The position numbers and the translations under genes were made by a program. Source: Deuterostichococcus epilithicus (taxonomy: Eukaryota > Chlorophyta > Trebouxiophyceae > Prasiolales > Stichococcaceae). From it: DNA of 64,000 nucleotides. The first letter of the stretch is position 1; each line of letters begins with the position of its first letter. Below, piece after piece: positions 35,388 to 47,987 of the stretch. The notes under the pieces are model-generated. The model made no database searches. It saw only the letters and a list, made by a program, of their open reading frames with translations, and was not told the origin of the DNA. Where the stretch lies: the NCBI GenBank assembly GCA_033439295.1, contig JAVTLE010000023.1, forward strand, positions 1,896,530-1,960,529, in the 5' to 3' direction.

Positions 35388-38300
35388 ATGGCTGGCAGGA
35401 AGACTAAGAGGGTGATCAGTGTGTCTGACCAGCTGCATTGCATGGTTTGCAAATGCCCAGCGCATGTTTGTTTGCTGCTTGGTGGCGTCGCAAGCCGATG
35501 TGTTGAGAGTGGCCATGTAGGGCACGTCTGGCAATGCTGCCCGCTTCGTGACGCGCAATCAGGCGCTCAAGAAGCTGCAGCTGCACCTGGGCGAATTCAG
35601 GTGCGCGTNCCCCCCCGCTGCCGCTGATGCTGCTGACGACGCCTGTCATGGAGAGGCGCCGGGCCGGCCCATTGCCGGCGAGCCGCGAACCTGTCCTGCG
35701 CTGCGCGCAGGCGGCTATGCATCCTGAAGGGCATCCACCCGAGGGAGCCCAACAAGAAGACGCAGGGGCAGAACAAGACGTACTACCACGTCAAGGACCT
35801 GAACTTCCTGGCGCACGAGCCGCTCATCCACAAACTCAGGCAAATTGCCCGGGCAATAGACAGCCACGTTGACCAGCGGCGTCGACTCGAAATCGCAGGG
35901 CGAGGGCGCTGCACGCGCATGCTACCGGCAATGCGGTGGTCTTGCCTGGGCAGGCTGAACACAAAACCGTAAGGCTGCAGCATGTCAAGGTGGGCTACGA
36001 AAGGTCTCGGTGGCGATGCGAAATCATCTCGACGTGCAGGGAGCAGCACGCGTACGAGAAGAAGATCCGCAAGGCGAAGGCGAAGCGCAATGCGGACCTG
36101 GCGCGGCAGCTCATGACGCGGCGGCCGACCTACACTCTGGACCGCCTTGTCAAGGAGCGGTGAGCGGCCTGCCAGTAGGATTCTGTGACGGACGGCGCTG
36201 CAGCTGTGGTGTGGATGACAGGGGTTGCCAGACCACAAGCCGCAGCGAAGCTCGCTGTGAGCGACGAGCGACATCGAACAACAAGCGCCGACATGTGGCA
36301 GGCGCCAGGAGCAGTCATAGCAATTGCGCAGAAGTCTCAGACTCGCACCGAGCTTGCATGTCGATCCTGTCTGATCTGAACTGCAGGTACCCGTCGTTCA
36401 TGGACGCGCTCCGTGACCTGGACGACCCGCTGACACTGACGCACCTGTTCGCCGTGCTGCCCGCTGAGGGCGCCCACAGCATCCCCCCGCAGCAGGCATG
36501 CCGGTTCCATTGAGCCTCGAGCTATGAAACAGCCTGTACTTGGCAGTGTTCTTGAACTGGGCAGGTGTGGAAACTGCAGGCTGGTCCGGCGCCGGGCATG
36601 CAGCAGCATGACATGTGCATAGAGACATTTGTGACATGTGGTTGCCCAGCCATCCTGCGGGTTGCTTGGGATGATGCACTGTGAAGTGAGGACGTCAGCC
36701 TGTGCCTGCCGCAAGCGCAGGTGGCGGTGGCGAGGCAGCTGTCGCTGGAGTGGCAGGCATATGTCGTGCGCTCCCACGCGCTGCGCAAGGTCTTCGTCTC
36801 GGTCAAGGGCTTCTACTTCCAGGTGTGTACACATGCTTCTGCCTGTCCACATCCTTCTGCCTATGGGCATGTCAGCCGGGGGCAAGACACAATACGCGTC
36901 ACTTCGAATGCTCCCTGCGACCTGGCTTTTCAACAGCCAGCCAACAGCTGCAGACCAACACCCGTCCAGCGCGTCTGCGCCCGTCGCCAACGGGCATGCT
37001 TGATCTGCTGCGCAGGCGGAGGTGATGGGGCAGGCGATCACGTGGCTGGTGCCGCACCAGCTGGCGCAGGTGCTGCCCAACGATGTGGACTACCGCGTCA
37101 TGCTCACCTTCCTGGAGTTCTACGCCACCATGCTGCGCTTCGTCCACTTCCGCCTGTACCACAGTGCGAACCTCTGATGCTCGCCACGCTGCAGCTGCAT
37201 AAATGTGGTCCCAGCTTCCCCCTTATGTGCGGGGCATGGCTCTCAGGCTGCAACCGACTCCATGCTGCCCCTCACCTCGACATCCTGTGGACCGCCTGTC
37301 CAATGCTGATGGCACGCATGAAGGTGTGCCACCGTGCACAGGTCTGGGTGCGACATACCCGCCAAAGGTGAACCCCAAGCTGGAGGCGGCCGCCACTGGC
37401 ATCGCTGCCATCATGGCCGACCTGGCCGCTGGCGCCGTGCCCCGGGGCATCGCTCAGCCGGTGTGCATCACATCTCCCATCGCTGCTGCATTAGACACTT
37501 GAGCCGTTGCAACATCGAAATGTTGCAGCAACCTTGCCTGGGCCAACAGTATCTGCAGGGTGCCAAAACTGCTGGACTTCTGGCTCTTGTGTTGCAGGCA
37601 ACCCAGCCGCTACAGCTGCAGTCGGTGCAGCAGCAGACGGCACCAGCAGCAGCCGACCGCGCCGCGCCCGCAGCCGCAGCAGCAGCAGCAGAGCCGGACT
37701 CGGAGGACAGCGCTGACGAGGGCGAGCTCAGCATCGACTCGGGGGCGGAGGATGAGGAGTCTGGGGAGGGGGGCGAGGGCGCGGCCATCAGCGGCTCTGA
37801 GGTGCCGCCCTCGAGTCCTACTGTCTTGAGCTCCAGTCCGATCTCATTCAACAGCGGTTTGCTGGCGGCCAGACCCACAGCAGCAGTCCAGGGCGGTGTC
37901 TGTTCAGGAAATGCACGGGTCCTCGGGCAACGTGTGGAACACAGGAATGATGACCTGCAAACGCAGCGCTCTTTGGCCTGCTGAAGCAGTGTGTCGTGCT
38001 GCACAGGCGTCAGATGCAGAGGAGGCAGTGACAGAGGCGCTGCCGGAGCGGCATGCGGTTGCGGCTGCCCACCTGGCAGCAGCAGATGCAGCCCAGCCTG
38101 CGGCGGCGGGACCGTCCTCAGCAGCCGTGCAGCAGGGTGCAGGCGAGCCGCCGTCAACAGCGGCGGGCGGCGCCATTGGCGTGGCACACGACGATGATGC
38201 CGCCATCTGCGCCAGCCTGTTCAGCGGCCTGGTCTTCTTCCTCGGGTGAGGCTCCAACTTTGGTCCTGCTGTCCAATGCCTGCATTTGCAAGCTGCCCAA

Positions 38301-39974
38301 CAGTGCTGCGCAGCTTGCACACATACGTTCGTGTCTGCGAGGTCGAGCCACATCTTTGCAGCCCCTGGTCACGCAGGAGAAACCAGGAGGCACTGCCCAA
38401 AGACAACTGTTTTGCCACTATGCAATCCATATTGTCTGCGGTGCAGGCGCGAGGTGCCGCGGGAGCCGCTGCTGCTGGTGATCCGGTCATTTGGCGGCAT
38501 GGCGGCCTGGGCAGGCGAGGGTTCTCCTCTGGACGAGGCCGACGATTCCATCACCCATCAGGTGGGCCGTGCATGCCCAGCTGTTCGACCACAGGAGGGC
38601 ATGCGCAGGGCTTGCTCGCTGTGAACCAGCCTAGTGCAATACTCCTGTTGCGTGACTTGTTGAGCTGCCAGCGACATGCAGCTCTTGAGCTGATGAACTG
38701 TGCGGTCCTGACATGATGCTTTCATCGGGCCAGGTCGTGGACCGGCCCACGCAGGGGCACCGCTTCCTGTCACGGCAGTACGTGCAGCCGCAGTGGGTGT
38801 TCGACAGCGCCAACTTCCGGGTGCGTGTGTTTTCCTGAACCTTGTGTCGCACGGCAGTGACTTAGCGACCAACGCCTCCTTGCCGATCTGCTCACTGAGC
38901 GAGCAGAAGCATGTCCACCAAGACGTTGCATGGCTCTTTGTCCATGATTGTCCGGAAGCGCACCTCGTCGGCTGAACACCAGAAACACCTCGTGCCCGGC
39001 CCCTGCCACTGCTCAGGTGCTGGCGGACGCGGCGAAGTACACGCCGGGCGCGGTGCTGCCGCCGCACCTGTCGCCCTTTGTTGCGGCGGGCGAGGCGGAC
39101 GACGAGGAGCACATCCCCGACTACGCGCTGGAGCTGCGCCGCCTGCAGGTGCAGCCGTGCAGTGCCTGCACCTGTCCCCTGCATGTATTCAGCAGGCTCC
39201 GATTCTCGCACTCTGGAGCCTGAAAGATTCAGAAGCCTTGCACACAACACACGCCCAAAGAACAGGAAGGCAGCAGGCGAGGCACATCTGTCGGCCAGCC
39301 TTGCTGGAGTGGGCACGTGGCATGCGCACGAAACACATCGCCGCCCCTGATCAATCGTTCACGCTGTGGCAGGACGCGGCCAAGGCGGCTCGGGAGCGGG
39401 CCGCCGGCGCCGCAGACCAGCAGTTCCTAGAGGAGGCGGCGGGCGGCGCCAGCGAGGAGGCGGCGGCAGCGCAGCCCGACGGGGCCGCACTGCTGACAGC
39501 CACGGAGGCGCAGTACCACGCGGAGCTGAGGGCCGAGATGCAGGTGAGCTGCTCATTCCCCCACGATTCGGCTATTTGCAGGCGCAAAAGTGCATGGACA
39601 GCAGGTTGGCCTGCACCGGTTGCTGGTGCAGCTCTGGCAGGCGAGATCTCAATGGACGCGCGCAAGATCCAGCTGGCAATTGTTCAACGCATAACACTTG
39701 CCGCACGTCCCACGCACAGGCGGCGCAGGGCGAGGCCATCGACGAGGAGCCGGCCGCCGCGGCAGGCCCGTCGACCCCGGCGGCGGCCCCGGCGGCTGGC
39801 CAAGCAGCAGAGGCCGCAGCGGCGGAGGAGGCGGCAATGGCGGACATCATGCTCACGCGCAAAAAGCGCAAGCTTTACAACTCGGTGGTGCAGGCCAAGT
39901 CGGCCAAGAAGGCCCGCGCTGCGCAGCTCAAGGAGCGCGCTGTGGCTGCCGCTGCTGGCTCTCCCTCCACGTGA
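35388..39974 (+). CDS. PES1: Pescadillo, PeBoW-complex ribosome biogenesis factor
   Basis: Fifteen exons in phase: 35388-35411, 35521-35600, 35711-35839, 36040-36159, 36387-36495, 36721-36822, 37016-37163, 37342-37460, 37598-37801, 38007-38245, 38447-38561, 38734-38820, 39017-39148, 39373-39543, 39720-39974; 677 residues, longer than the roughly 590 of human PES1. Pescadillo drives 60S pre-rRNA processing with BOP1 and WDR12. The N-terminal domain shows [67 protein letters not shown] and [20 protein letters not shown]. An acidic insert ([15 protein letters not shown]) precedes the BRCT domain at about residues 422-520 ([39 protein letters not shown]). The C-terminus is acidic, then basic ([21 protein letters not shown]). 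Introns 35840-36039 and 36496-36720 have GC donors. An ambiguous base at 35609 is intronic. Confidence 0.95.
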
Positions 39975-40700
39975 GGGGATGATGCAGGGTGATCGATGCA
40001 GTTGCGACGCCCGCACCGTCCGAGCGACAAGACTGGCTCGAGTGCTGAGCCGCTGTGTGATCCAGCGGCAGTCCAGTTCGCACTGCCGCGGACGAACCAG
40101 CCGCGGTCTCTGTTTTGGTGCCCTCGGTGGAGCAGTTGTCGAGAGTCTCTGGTTTGCTTCTCTGGAATTTCCCCCCCGTACCGTGCCTGGAGTGATCCTT
40201 CGTTTCCCTGTGTGGCACGTGCGGCGCACGGAAGCCGCCCCCGTACTCGGAAGATGCAGATTCACGTGCATAGCGCGTGACTTGTTGCACAATCTGCACG
40301 GTCTCCGGCGCGGCAAAGTGTTCTTTGGAAGCATCTGAAGTCATCTGAACCGCTCAGTCTCTAAGTCCCTAAGTCGTCACGAGACAATCAGGCGTCCTGG
40401 GACCAGTCTTGTTATGACCAGTCCCCTCCCATGCTCTATATCGGAGCGTAGTAGCATTAGTTTTCTTGAAACTGCATCGCCTGGGCTGGATTTTGGGCTG
40501 GTGTGTTTCAAGCAAGCGGCTGGCAAGCAACTGATTCGCTGTCTGTGTCAGGGGGTGTCCTTTCACTCTGCTTAGCAGAAGTGTTACACTTCCCACCCAC
40601 GTTGCATCCGGAGCAGCGCTCGCGCCGAGGATACCCTGCAAGCCGTTCTCGATGTAGCACTGCTTCAAACACTGCCTTACAAGCAGTTGCAGCAGCCAGC
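39975..40700. promoter_or_regulatory. Intergenic region upstream of the copper ATPase
   Basis: About 725 bases between PES1 and the ATPase start. Two GTAC cores (near 40178 and 40253) resemble copper-response elements but occur at about chance frequency. No gene is supported. Confidence 0.3.
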
Positions 40701-43700
40701 ATGGCCTCCAGCTGGCTGAACAGTAGCACGGAGTATCAGGCTGTTCAGGCGAGCGAGGATGACGCCAAGGCGGCAGAGTTGGGAGCCACCAGCCCTACAC
40801 AGTCTGCTGCAGTCCAGCAGCCTGAGAGCACAGAGGTGATTGTTATGCAAGTGACACCTGGTCTGCATCTGGTGTGCTGCCAAAGCCGCATGGCGTACCA
40901 CGGTAGAATCTCAACAGCTGGATGTGTCGGACACCTTGGACACGCAAAGGAGGCAAGCAAACTACAAGCTGCTGTATCTACTTAAGGCCTGTTCCCCATC
41001 CCGGGTCGCCGCGCCGCAGGTGGTGCAGCTGGAGGTTCTGGGCATGCACTGCTCTGCGTGCTCAACAGCGGTCGAGGCCAGCCTGGCGGAGCTGCCCGGC
41101 GTGCTGCACTCCTCCATCTCCCTCATCCTGCGCAAGGCCAACGTCCGCATCGACCCCAGCCTGGTCACACATGTACGTCCTGGGCACTCAGATGACTGGG
41201 GTGCCTGCCGCGGCTTTGATGCCTGTGAAGCAGTCGGCTGCATAGCTGGAGCGGCTCTTCACCCAGTACATCTTACCTCGCAGGCCTCGAGACGCCGCAG
41301 AACTATGGAACTGACACATTGCTCTACTGCTTCGCAGGCGCAGCTGGTGGACGCAGTCGAGGACACCGGCTTTGAGGCGCACGTGATTGGCCTGGCGGAC
41401 AGCCGCGGGCTGGTGCTGTCTCTGGAGGGCTGGCTTTCCAAGGCCGCGGAGGCGACCACAGTCGAGGAGGTTCTGCAGCAGCAGCACGGCGTGCTGCATG
41501 TCACCGTTGACCTCGCCAAGGGCACGGCAGAGGTGCGGAACCATTGGACGGTCCTGCCGCTTGCCCTGCCAGACGCTGTGCACGTCACTGGGTCCGCATG
41601 CCACCTTGCTGCACGGCCTCAAATGCGGCTGATGCCGTGCCCGACCTGCCGCGTGTAGGTGCAGTACGACCCCAACACCACGGGGCCGCGTGACTTAATC
41701 CGCCTGCTTGCCGAGAGCGGATTTACGGCGCACCTCGAGGTTGCCAGGTATGCGCAGCAGCTTGCTTCACATGGCTGCAAACGCGCTTTGCATTGCATCC
41801 ACGAATCGCCTCCTGGTCTGTCATGCTTGCCGTCATCTTCTGCTCATCCTACAGGAGGTTGAGGGGTGCCACTGTCTGCACCGGTAATGCGGCTGCGTGC
41901 CTGCATGCGCCAGGTGGCAGGGGTCGCGGCAGGTGGAGGAGGAGCTGGCGCGCTGGCGGCTGCTGTTCCTGCTGGCAACTGCGCTCACGGTGCCCGTCTT
42001 CCTGCTGACGGTGGTGGTCCCTATTCTGCCAGCCGCCCGCGCCGCGCTGGCGCACAGCGTGCTCGGCTTCCCGCTTACGCCGCTCCTCAAGTGGGCCTTC
42101 ACCACGCCCGTCCAGGTGCGGCCTTTCGGGAAGCACCCTCTGCCCAAAGTTCGTTGCTGAGTGTGATGCGCCACGGATGCACGAGCGTCCCCTCATTGGT
42201 CTCGCCTGGATTCGCAAGGCAGCGCGTGTGGGGTCAGGGCAGAATTTGGCGCCTGCCCCACTGCACCCTTGACAGAGCTGCCTTTCAGCAGCCTGAGCTG
42301 GCACTGCCTGCTGCAGTTTTACGTGGCGTGGCGCTTCCACGTGGGCGCGTACAAGGCGCTGAAGCGCGGCACCGCCAACATGGACGTTCTGGTGTCGCTG
42401 GGCACCAATGCCTCCTACGTCTTCTCCATCATCATGCTGCTGTGCCAGGGCAGGCACCCGGAGCACGACCACGTCTCCATGCAGGTGCGCAAGTTCCTGA
42501 GCACATGTGCTGCCTCCCCGGTTCCTGCTGTGTCAGCACTGCACCTGGACTGTCAGATCATTTCGGGAGTGAGTTGGCAGTCAGCTGGAGGTGCACCAGC
42601 GGCGAGGTGTGTGCCGCGCCAGCGACCCTCCCCTCCTCATGCCTTTGCAGGTTGCGGGCATGGGCCACAACAGCGCTGAGCCGGCGGAGTTCTTCGAGAC
42701 GTGCGCGATGCTGATCACCTTCATCTGCCTGGGCAAGTACCTGGAGTGCGCCGCCAAGGGCAAGACCAGCGCGGCAATTGCTGCCCTCATGGGCCTCGCG
42801 CCGCCGACGGCGCTGCTGCTCACCCTGGACGCCGACGGAAAGGCGCGCCCTGGCGACTTGTGCCGATGAGTGGAATGTGATTGCAACTTCAGGGAGACTG
42901 TCGCCCGCTGTGATCTGCTGACAGGACTGTGCTGGGCGCTGGCACAGGTGTTGTCGGAGGAGGAGCTGCCCACCTCGCTGGTGCAGCGCCAGGACATCCT
43001 CAAGGTGCGTTTTGTGACAGACCCTGGCATGCTCGGGACACCCTGGGGCGGCCATGCAAGGCTTCCGGCACAGTCCCGACCACGCAGGTGCAGCTCCTGA
43101 GGTGCAGGCGAGGCAACAGCGGAGCCGACAGGCGTCCTGCACATTCAGCCTTGCTCTGTGCCACCGAAACAGGTGATGCCGGGCGCACGCATCGCAGTGG
43201 ACGGGGAGGTGACGGCGGGCCGCTCTTACGTGGACGAGTCCATGCTGACGGGCGAGACGGCGGCGGTGCCCAAGGCGTCCGGCGACGCGCTCATGGGCGG
43301 CACGCTCAATGCCGGCGGCACGCTCCACATGCGCTGCCTGCGCGCCGGCCAGGACACTGCCCTGGCGCACATCGTGCGCCTGGTGGAGTCCGCACAGCTG
43401 GCCAAGGCGCCAATCCAAAGCTTTGCGGACCGCGTGTCGGCCGTCTTTGTGCCGCTGGTCGTCGGCGCGGCCCTGCTGGTGTTTGCTGCCTGGTGCGACC
43501 GCTTCCACGATCCGCATACGGTTGACAATCCGTGTCGCCTCATCGGGTGCCCTCCGCAGGTCGCATCTGCTGTGCGCACTCCCAATGCAGTTCGACTGCG
43601 CATTACAGCAAGGTGCTGGTGTTCGAGGAGTGGTGCAATGTGTGCAACGTAGGACAGCCACGAGCGCTCAGCTTGATGGAGGCGAGACCTACTTGTAGGG

Positions 43701-46388
43701 CAGAGTTCTTACGTGGAACTCAGCTCCAACATCCTGCATGCAGGTTCCTTGCGGGGCTGGCGAGTACATACCCGAACAGCTGGCTGCCGGAGGGGCACAC
43801 ACCCTTCATGTTTGCATTGCTGTTTGGCATCAGCGTGGTGGTCGTCGCCTGCCCCTGCGCCCTGGGCCTCGCCACCCCCACCGCCGTCATGGTGCGACAC
43901 CACCGCCATGCATTGAGCGAGTCGCATCAATGCTCAGCCTGGCGCAGCCGAGGAGGCTGGCCACCAGGTACAGTGCTATCAACAGCCTATCACAGCAGCA
44001 CAGTATATCTGAATCATCGACCAACCATGTGTTCCTGCCCTGGCAGGTGGGCACAGGCGTGGCGGCGCAGCTGGGGGTGCTGGTCAAGGGCGGCGATGTG
44101 CTGGAGCGCGCCAATCACCTGTCCGCCGTAGTGTTCGACAAGACGGGCACCCTCACCTGCGGCCGCATGGCCGTCACCTCCGTCCACACCTTTGACGACC
44201 GGGTGCGCTCTTCTCGAGGACTCAACGGGTTGATCACATGTGTGGACCAAAGGCGCATTGTCCATTATTGTCCTGGATATGCTACATGGCCTGAATCCGG
44301 AGCGCAGAGCCCCGACATGCCGCACCGTGTGGCTGATGACAACACCCTGACGCCAACGCAATGCGAATCCGACATGCCGCACAGGTGCAGAAGGAGGATG
44401 CGCTGGCACTGGCGGCCGCTATAGAGGTGGGCAACGACCACCCCATCGCCAATGCCATCGTGGCGCATGCGCAGCTGCTGCTGGCGCCGCAGACGCTGGC
44501 CGGCGGTGCCCTGACGCCCAAACAGCAGAAGAGCAGCGGCAACGTCCCGGGCAGCCCGAGCGCCGGCGGCGGCAAGTCCGGGCGGCAGCTGGAGTGGGTG
44601 TGGACGGCTGGCGAAGCCAGCGCCGTCCATGGTGAGGCGCAGCCGTGCTGCTGCGGCACTGAGCCCATGTCAAGCCGACCACTGGAAATCATCAGTCACA
44701 TATGCCCATCGTTGCTAGCGCACTCGCTCGATTGCACTTTTGTCGATTCGACAGGCATGGGAGTCACGGCGTCCGTGCAGCTGCCGGCAGACAGCCAGCA
44801 GGCGGACCGGCTCGCAGCGGCGCTGCACAGCGGGCCGCCCGACGCCGGCACCAGCAGCGGCAGCAGCCCCAAGGCGCGGCAGCGGCGGAGCGTGCGCGTT
44901 GTTGTGGGCAATGCTGCCATGATGTCGGGCGCCAGCATCGAGGTGCCGCCTGCAGCCGACGCGGTGCTCCGCGAGCTAGAGGTGACCCCCCACCTCCTTC
45001 CAGCCGCCCTGCTGCGCCTGCTCTTTTTCTGCACTGGTTTCCCAACCCTTCCATGTGACCTGTTTCGGTCAATGGCTGCTCGTGATACCTATCGCACTGG
45101 CATATGCTTTGCAAGTGCCTCTGCTCACGTCGGATGGCGACACGTGCCCTGTGTGCACCGCAGACGGATGGGCACACCTGCGTCATGCTGGGCGTGGAGG
45201 GGCGGCTAGCGGCCATCGTGTCGCTGTTCGACCCGGTCAAGCCAGAGGCGCGCGGCGTGGTCACCGCGCTGCAGCAGGCGGGCCTGCAGTGCCACCTGCT
45301 GACCGGCGACAATCGGCGCACCGCGGCCGCCATTGCGCAGCGCCTGGCCATCCGACACGTGTCCGCAGAGTGCCTGCCCCAGGGCAAGGCCGCCAAGATC
45401 CAGGTGCGTGCACACTGTGCTGGCGCTCGCTGTCCACATGCCAGGTGGCTGTCACAATAGCTTGACTTTGCTGCCTACACCGAATGGTGCGCCCCTTGTG
45501 CTCGGAGCAGGCGTGCGGAGAGACACGCAGCTGTTATGTTTTTCTCGAAATATGCAGCAGCAAGTGCCCTCATGTATGTATTTCGAAACACATCCTGACG
45601 GCCTGTTGTGGCTGGGACCCGCAGGAGCTGCAAATGGGGGGCCATGTGGTGGCAATGGTGGGCGACGGCATCAACGACTCGCCCTGCCTGGCGCAGGCTG
45701 ACGTCGGCATCGCCGTGGGCTCCGGCTCCGACATCGCCATCGAGGTTTGCAGCTGTCAATCCTTCCTCAAAATTTGCCTGCCAGCTGTTGGCGAGGCCCT
45801 GACGAGGCCAACTGGCAGGTTGGATCCTGTACAGGGAGCGCCGCACTACTCTTTTCTCCATCCAGCAATGTAACGTCAGCTGCTGCACGTTGTTGACCTG
45901 CTGATGTCAATCCGGCTGTCTCTTTTCTGACAGGCCGCAGACTTTGTGCTGATGCGCAACGATCTGGAGGACGTGCTCATCGCCATCGACCTGTCGCGCG
46001 CGGTGCTGTCGCGCATCCGCCTCAACTACGTCTGGGCCATGGGCTACAACCTGCTCATGCTGCCGCTGGCCGCCGGCGCCTGCTTCCCCCTCATGAAGGT
46101 CAGCTGAGCTGCTGCCTGTCTACCTGAAGAAGATCCAATTGCATTAGTCTGCGTTCGCTGCCCAGCTACCCGTTTAGCTCGTCATCCTGCCGGCTGTGGG
46201 GCTTTCAAAGCGGAAAACCAAGCATGTCGTCACTTTGACCTCTCTCGGCACTGCAGGTGCAGCTGCCACCCTGGATGGCCGGCGGGGCAATGGCATTCAG
46301 CTCTGTCAGCGTCGTGTGCTCCAGCCTGCTGCTGCGGCGATACAAGCGGCCGCCGTCCGTGCTGCGCGACATTGTCACTGCCAGTTGA
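40701..46388 (+). CDS. Cu(+)-transporting P1B-type ATPase (RAN1/HMA7/CCC2-like)
   Basis: Seventeen exons in phase: 40701-40835, 41020-41172, 41338-41532, 41659-41747, 41914-42115, 42317-42484, 42651-42842, 42948-43004, 43173-43492, 43744-43891, 44047-44202, 44391-44631, 44755-44981, 45164-45403, 45625-45744, 45934-46098, 46257-46388; 979 residues. It pumps Cu(+) across a membrane at the cost of ATP. The first metal-binding domain keeps GMHCSAC; the second ([19 protein letters not shown]) has no CxxC. Other signatures are TGET, the CPC channel motif ([15 protein letters not shown]), DKTGTLTCG, an HP loop ([10 protein letters not shown]), [14 protein letters not shown] and [14 protein letters not shown]. 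The last helices carry YN ([13 protein letters not shown]) and MxxSS (MAFSSVSVV), the Cu(+)-binding set. Intron 42843-42947 has a GC donor. Membrane location (Golgi/post-Golgi versus plastid) cannot be told; no clear transit peptide is seen. Confidence 0.95.
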
Positions 46389-46886
46389 GCAATGCCCCGG
46401 GCGCTGGCACAGTGAGACGGCAGACATCAGGCGCAGATGCTGCAAAGTTTTGGGACCGCATCCTCTCTGGTGGTCGGTGCTGCATGCAGCCGTGCTGACA
46501 CCATCAGGATGGAACATCGGGTTTTATGTTGCAATCTCTGGCAGATTTGGTTCCTTTCGCTCGTTTCAGGTTTCAGCTGTCTGCATTGATCCTTTGTCGG
46601 ACCTCAAATTCATGCCTCGGTGCTCCCAGGGGAAGCTCCAACTTTTCCACAGCTGGACCGCCGCTCAGAGTGAAGACATCGCCAATACAGACAAATGCAG
46701 CCACGCAAGCACCGAGCAGACACGGCAAGCCTGCAATGCGCCGAAAGTCACTATGCTGCGACTGCAGGCAGGGGTCCCCTCGTCATAGCGACTCGTTGCC
46801 GCGCATTATGGATTCGCCGCAAATCGTCCTGCAGCACAGCCACAAGTCGCGAGATTGGCTTCCTTTCTGACAGCAGAGACACAGCA
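46389..46886. other. Convergent intergenic stretch
   Basis: Lies between the ATPase stop (plus) and the YEATS gene stop (minus). I see no credible exon. Confidence 0.45.
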
Positions 46887-47987
46887 CTAGCACGACAGAC
46901 CGTCATACACCAGCAAAACGAAGGGCTGTGCAGGGCGCGCCTGCGGATTGAAGGCGGACACGTGCGCCAGGCAGGACAGCTGCGGCTCTGGCGCAGGCTG
47001 CGTGCCCTGCTCGCCCACGCGGCGCCAAAACTGCTCTGCTGGCTCACTGAACACCAGCTCCTCGTATGTCTCCGACACCACCTGCGTCATAGGATGCCAG
47101 TCAGCGCATCAGAAAAGCAGCTCAAGCCCAGCTCTGGCACTTCTGCAACAAAGTTTACCACCAATCGAAAGGCGATGCCAACAAGCAAGTCTCGAGCAGC
47201 ATGAATGCGGCGCGCACCGGCTTTTTGCCGCTCTGGGGTGTCTGCTCGTTGTCAGCGTACAGCTTCAGCTTGTGGATGAGCTCCAGGTCCTTCTCGCAGC
47301 AGTCGTCCTGGAACACGAGCTGCAGCACACAACCCGCAGCAGCAAGCTTGGAGCAGTGCAGCGGTGCCGTGGTGCCTGTTTGTGCATGCGGTTGGAGATG
47401 GCTGTGCTGGCATGCAGTTTTGCGCAGCGGTATGCCGTGTGCTGCCAAGCAAGCATCGTCTGCGGCAATCGGCGTGCATACGCACCTGGACGCCAATTTC
47501 AAACTCGCCCCAGCCGGACTCCGTGACCTCAAAAGGCTGCTTCTCGATGGGCCGCAGGGGCGTCGCAAAGCTGGGGTGCAGGTGGAAGACGACCTGCAAC
47601 CGGATCAGAAACCACTTCTCGAGCAGGACGTCGTGAACAAAGAACCGCCTGCGATCTGCAGATGCAAGAGGTGCCGTGCTTGACGACTGCGGTGTCCGGC
47701 AGTGATGAAGACGCCATCACCTTCTTGATGCAGTACGATAGGTCCTGACCGTTGGCTCCTCGTGCATAAAGCGTCCACTTGTGCGAACAGTACTCGGTGG
47801 CCTGCAACCACCGGAAGCGCATTTGAGACGCGCAGACTGGAGCGCAGCCAGGTGCCTGCATCATGACACACTGGCGCCTGAAATGGGAAGCACCCGCTCC
47901 ACTCACCTTCTTGCCAAGGAACCACGCGACGGTGCCGACCACAATGGGCACCACGATCTCCTCACCCTTGACGCGCAGCTCTCCGCT
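46887..47987 (-). CDS. YEATS-domain protein (GAS41/TAF14/YAF9-like), first exon not resolved
   Basis: Exons 47987-47907, 47801-47721, 47593-47486, 47319-47218 and 47081-46887 join in phase to 188 residues. The YEATS fold reads EIVVPIVVGTVAWFLGKKA, YCSHKWTLYARGANGQDL, VVFHLHPSFATPLRPIEKQ, PFEVTESGWGEFEIGVQL, LIHKLKLYADN and KKPVVSETYEELVFSEP. YEATS domains read acylated or acetylated histone lysines and sit in SWR1, NuA4 and transcription complexes; the HLHPSF and ESGWGEF elements are typical of the GAS41 branch. The usual C-terminal coiled coil is not evident: the protein ends soon after EQFWRRVGEQ in a short unrelated tail. The start codon must lie in an upstream exon (before 47987) that I could not place, so the first residues are missing from this model. 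Confidence 0.85.

Noticed and set aside
40178-40256. GTAC cores upstream of the copper ATPase as copper-response elements
   Set aside because: Two GTAC sites in about 725 bases is near chance expectation; without conservation or expression data they are not evidence.
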